This document shows positions 4,973 through 5,307 of a stretch of 5,307 nt of DNA, one piece after another. The notes beneath the pieces were generated by a model. That model did not search any database. It was not told where the DNA came from and saw only the letters and a list, made by a program, of their open reading frames with translations. Position 1 is the first letter of the stretch; every line of letters begins with the position of its first letter. The translations under genes were made by a program, and so were the position numbers. Source of the DNA: DASZYF01 sp035545535 (GTDB taxonomy: Bacteria > Actinomycetota > Actinomycetes > Mycobacteriales > CAJCIY01). The stretch covers positions 1 to 5,307 of the forward strand of contig DASZYF010000157.1 in NCBI GenBank assembly GCA_035545535.1, written 5' to 3'.

Positions 4973-5307
4973 ATGACCAGCCAACCGCGCCCTGCGCCTG
5001 CCGACCTGGACGCGCTCGCGTCCGAGGTCAGCGGGCTCGCGCAGCGGTTCGCCGAGCAGGACGAGCGGGAGCTCGCCGAGCACGAGGAGCAGCTGGCCTG
5101 GCTGCTGGAGGACGCGAAGCTGGCCGCGGTCGTGGACGACTGGTCCGGCTATGTCGCCGCCGTGCGCGATGCTGTTCCGCCCGAGGACCACGACGACGCC
5201 GAGGTGCTGGCTGCGCCGGTCCTCGACCCGGGTGCGGACCCTGATGTGGCTGGTCGGTCGGGGCGGGAGCTGTTGGAGCGGGCGGCGGGGTTGCCGGCGA
5301 TCGAGCG
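4973..5307 (+). CDS. N-terminal part of an acidic protein of unassigned family (partial)
   Basis: The frame is open from ATG 4973 to the right edge and gives 111 complete codons. I do not recognise the family with confidence. Residues 10-50 are charged and helical, with runs such as EQDERELAEHEEQLAWLLED that suggest a coiled coil. A second, strongly acidic stretch (PPEDHDDAEV) and a Pro/Asp-rich linker follow, then another helix ending LLERAAGLPAIER. The protein is clearly acidic and has no signal peptide or membrane segment in the visible part. Codons from about 5180 onward use more T-ending Ala, Gly and Asp codons and more GGG and TTG than the carotenoid genes, hinting at a different history. 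The upstream TGTCGGTG motif and leaderless start would fit a DUF222/HNH (13E12-type) protein, but no diagnostic residues are visible. It is separated from the operon by 101 bases. Confidence 0.7.
   Translation, partial: MTSQPRPAPADLDALASEVSGLAQRFAEQDERELAEHEEQLAWLLEDAKLAAVVDDWSGYVAAVRDAVPPEDHDDAEVLAAPVLDPGADPDVAGRSGRELLERAAGLPAIE

Noticed and set aside
4868..5191. Minus-strand open frame (107 codons) across the right-hand gap
   Set aside because: It covers the putative promoter and lies opposite the better-supported plus-strand gene. Its translation shows no recognisable domain and no ribosome binding site was evident.

Overview
The window is very GC-rich, with dense coding and strongly GC-biased third codon positions. 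A perfect actinobacterial LexA (SOS) box lies near its left end. Together these point to an actinobacterium; genus and family cannot be fixed from the sequence.

Layout. (1) 1-172, minus strand: the 5' end of a gene running off the left edge. Its product has a Pro/Arg/Val-rich head followed by the start of a helix, and it weakly resembles the actinobacterial SAV_6107-type HEPN family. (2) 173-309: a divergent control region. It holds the SOS box (252-269), a strong Shine-Dalgarno site, and a 20-codon minus-strand leader ORF whose stop overlaps the start of gene 1. (3) 310-4871, plus strand: five genes, each overlapping the next by 1 to 4 bases, so almost certainly one operon. In order they encode a CrtA-like carotenoid oxygenase, a GNAT acetyltransferase, a CruF-type carotenoid hydratase (integral membrane), a family 2 glycosyltransferase of the CruG/CrtQ kind, and a CrtI/CrtD-type FAD-dependent carotenoid desaturase. 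(4) 4872-4972: a short gap with a weak hairpin and a probable leaderless promoter. (5) 4973-5307, plus strand: the 5' part of an acidic protein of unassigned family that runs off the right edge.

How the genes work together. The operon has no crtE, crtB or lycopene cyclase, and unrelated transcription units flank it. It therefore looks like a self-contained tailoring cassette acting on a carotenoid made elsewhere in the genome. The enzyme set is a hybrid. Hydration at C-1 (CruF), 3,4-desaturation (CrtD-like) and C-2 oxygenation (CrtA) follow the logic of purple bacterial spheroidenone synthesis. CruF and a membrane glycosyltransferase follow cyanobacterial myxol glycoside synthesis. The likely product is a hydroxylated, possibly 2-keto or 2-hydroxy, carotenoid glycoside with an acyclic end group. 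The GNAT protein may acylate it or may be unrelated. The shared SOS box raises the possibility that this pigment operon responds to DNA damage, although the box most likely serves the leftward gene.
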